A stretch of DNA of 25,103 nucleotides from an uncultured Lachnospiraceae bacterium. Its GTDB lineage: Bacteria; Bacillota; Clostridia; Lachnospirales; Lachnospiraceae. Positions 23,718 through 25,103 of the stretch are shown here, in pieces; position 1 is the stretch's first letter, and the number at the start of each line of letters is the position of its first letter. The notes beneath the pieces are model-generated. The model saw nothing but the letters and a program-made list of their open reading frames with translations, did not search any database and was not told the DNA's origin. The DNA is taken from positions 1-25,103 of the forward strand of contig CAJUII010000037.1 in assembly GCA_910586405.1 (NCBI GenBank), read 5' to 3'. The position numbers were made by a program, and so were the translations under genes.

Positions 23718-25082
23718 ATGGGAAATCAATTGGTATGGCATAAGCGCTACAATATAGGTGTAGAAATTATTGACAGTGAACATAAGAAATTGTTCGGTAT
23801 TCTCAATAAACTGTTCGATTTGGGACAGCAGGAGGAGAAAAGCCAGTGGGTTTGTCAGGAGGCAGTAAAATACTTTAAGGATCATGCATTACAGCATTTT
23901 GCAGATGAGGAAGCTTATATGGCTTCGATTGATTATGAGGGGATTGAGGTACACAGACGTATCCATAGCAATTTTCGAGATACTACACTGCCCGCTCTGG
24001 CCAAGGAAATGGAGCAGACAGACTATTCGCAGGACGCTGTCAATCATTTTCTTGGTGTATGCGCAGGGTGGCTGCTAGGACATACAGTAATAGAGGATCA
24101 TGCGATTGTGAGCGGAGATGTCATAAGACAATGGGAAAACCTTTTGCCGGAAGAGGAGCAATCGGTGATGGCGCAGGCAATCGCCAGTCAGTTATATCAT
24201 ATGTTTCAGTTAAATTCACGGTTGATCAGTAATTGTTATGGCGGTGAAAAATTTGGCGATGGAATATACTATCGGTTGATCTATAACACAAAAGAAAAAA
24301 AGAAGTGGGAGTTTTTGTTAATCTTTGAAGAAAAATTGATTATCAATACGATTGGCAGTGTATTAAAAACGAAATCTAAGGCTGTGAGTACTTTGGTAAT
24401 GAATGCGGCAATGTATACAGCACGGCAGCTAGTGGAACATATCAAAGAACATTTCCCTGAGCTGAAGCAGGCGAAGATAAAAGAAGAGCAGCTATTGACC
24501 TATGACCAGTTTCATAAGGTTTTTGAGAAACATAGTCCACAGTATAGCCTGTTGTTTGACACTGGCAAGGGTTATTTCGCATATTGCATGACTACGGCGG
24601 ACATGATTCCAAGTGAGGAAGGAATATCAATCATTACAGAGAATGCTATGACAGCGGTTGAGCAATATTTGAATCAAAACAAAGCGGAAAAAGAAGCTGT
24701 AAACCATAAAAAGAAAGTGTTGATTGTAGACGATTCGACTTTTATACTAAAAACAATGCAGGATGTGCTGCATGAAGAGTACGAAGTGTTGACTGTGACA
24801 TCGGGCATGGCTGCGATCAGGAGCATTACGCTCGACAGACCAGATCTGATTCTATTGGATTATGAGATGCCAGTATGTAAAGGAAATCAGGTATTGGAAA
24901 TGATTCGTTCCGAGGAGGAATTTGCAGATATTCCAGTTATTTTTCTCACTAGCAGAGTAGACCGGGAACGCATCCAAAAGGTGCTTGAACTCAAACCAAA
25001 TGGATACTTATCCAAATCACTTTCGCCAGAGGCAGTCAAAAAGGAGGTCGATCATTTTTTTCATAAAAGAGATAGATGGTAG
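23718..25082 (+). CDS. Haemerythrin, CheX/CheC-like region and receiver domain fusion
   Basis: A 454-residue cytoplasmic signalling protein. Residues ~1-135 are a complete haemerythrin: H22 (SEHKKLF), H60 and E64 (QHFADEEAY), H79 and H83 (VHRRIH), H122 and D127 (GHTVIED). Residues ~150-320 resemble the CheX/CheC phosphatase fold (WEFLLIFEEK...STLVMNAAMYTARQLVEHI...SLLFDTGKGYFAY), a tentative call. Residues ~331-454 are a receiver with D338/D339, phosphoacceptor D381 (LLDYEMP), T411 and K433, all present. No DNA-binding or enzymatic output domain follows. It may link O2 or iron state to a phosphorelay or chemotaxis-like circuit. AGGAGG lies near 23704-23709 before ATG 23718. No partner kinase is in the window. 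Confidence 0.85.
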   Translation: MGNQLVWHKRYNIGVEIIDSEHKKLFGILNKLFDLGQQEEKSQWVCQEAVKYFKDHALQHFADEEAYMASIDYEGIEVHRRIHSNFRDTTLPALAKEMEQTDYSQDAVNHFLGVCAGWLLGHTVIEDHAIVSGDVIRQWENLLPEEEQSVMAQAIASQLYHMFQLNSRLISNCYGGEKFGDGIYYRLIYNTKEKKKWEFLLIFEEKLIINTIGSVLKTKSKAVSTLVMNAAMYTARQLVEHIKEHFPELKQAKIKEEQLLTYDQFHKVFEKHSPQYSLLFDTGKGYFAYCMTTADMIPSEEGISIITENAMTAVEQYLNQNKAEKEAVNHKKKVLIVDDSTFILKTMQDVLHEEYEVLTVTSGMAAIRSITLDRPDLILLDYEMPVCKGNQVLEMIRSEEEFADIPVIFLTSRVDRERIQKVLELKPNGYLSKSLSPEAVKKEVDHFFHKRDRW

Positions 25083-25103
25083 TGTAACAAACTATAAAAA
25101 ATA

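Noticed and set aside
1..25103. CRISPR array, insertion sequence or prophage
   Set aside because: No regularly spaced repeats, transposase, integrase or phage structural motifs were found on either strand.

Overview
The window reads as chromosome of a spore-forming, anaerobic Gram-positive bacterium of the Clostridia, most like Lachnospiraceae. The grounds are strong AGGAGG-type ribosome binding sites, several TTG/GTG starts, a yqfC-yqfD-phoH-yqfF-ybeY sporulation/RNA block, a SpoVB-like flippase, a BofC-like protein, haemerythrins, and no sign of an outer membrane. Every gene I can support is on the + strand. The genus is inference.

Positions 1-6291 look like an accessory region. A truncated upstream gene is followed by an ADP-ribosylglycohydrolase, a DUF4253 protein, a DIP1984-family protein, a non-coding stretch with tRNA-like arms (about 2365-2510), and the RNA ligase gene rtcB. 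rtcB is broken: a deletion plus frame change near 2851-2857 removes the catalytic Asp/Cys metal-binding motif. Two poorly characterised proteins follow, one ending in leucine-rich repeats. The likely theme is repair or reversal of RNA damage, with the tRNA-like RNA as substrate, sensor or cofactor. This is the part of the window most worth following up.

Positions 6326-13518 hold a small haemerythrin, a hairpin overlapped by a sigma-E-like promoter, then a tight cluster: yqfC, yqfD, phoH, a shortened and catalytically degenerate YqfF-like protein, and ybeY. A SpoVB/YtgP-type flippase and a BofC-like membrane-anchored protein follow, the latter behind a sigma-G-like promoter. This joins sporulation functions with RNA maturation (YbeY, PhoH).

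Positions 13581-23250 are mostly housekeeping: two FAD-dependent oxidoreductases (HI0933/BaiN-like and COG2509), proB, a cardiolipin synthase, endonuclease IV, a DUF896 protein, 5-formyltetrahydrofolate cyclo-ligase, proA and a secreted SH3-like protein. The two proline genes are separated by four unrelated genes.

Positions 23316-25082 hold a small CxxC protein and a three-part signalling protein: haemerythrin, a CheX/CheC-like middle region, and a response-regulator receiver. No rRNA, canonical tRNA, insertion sequence or CRISPR array is visible.
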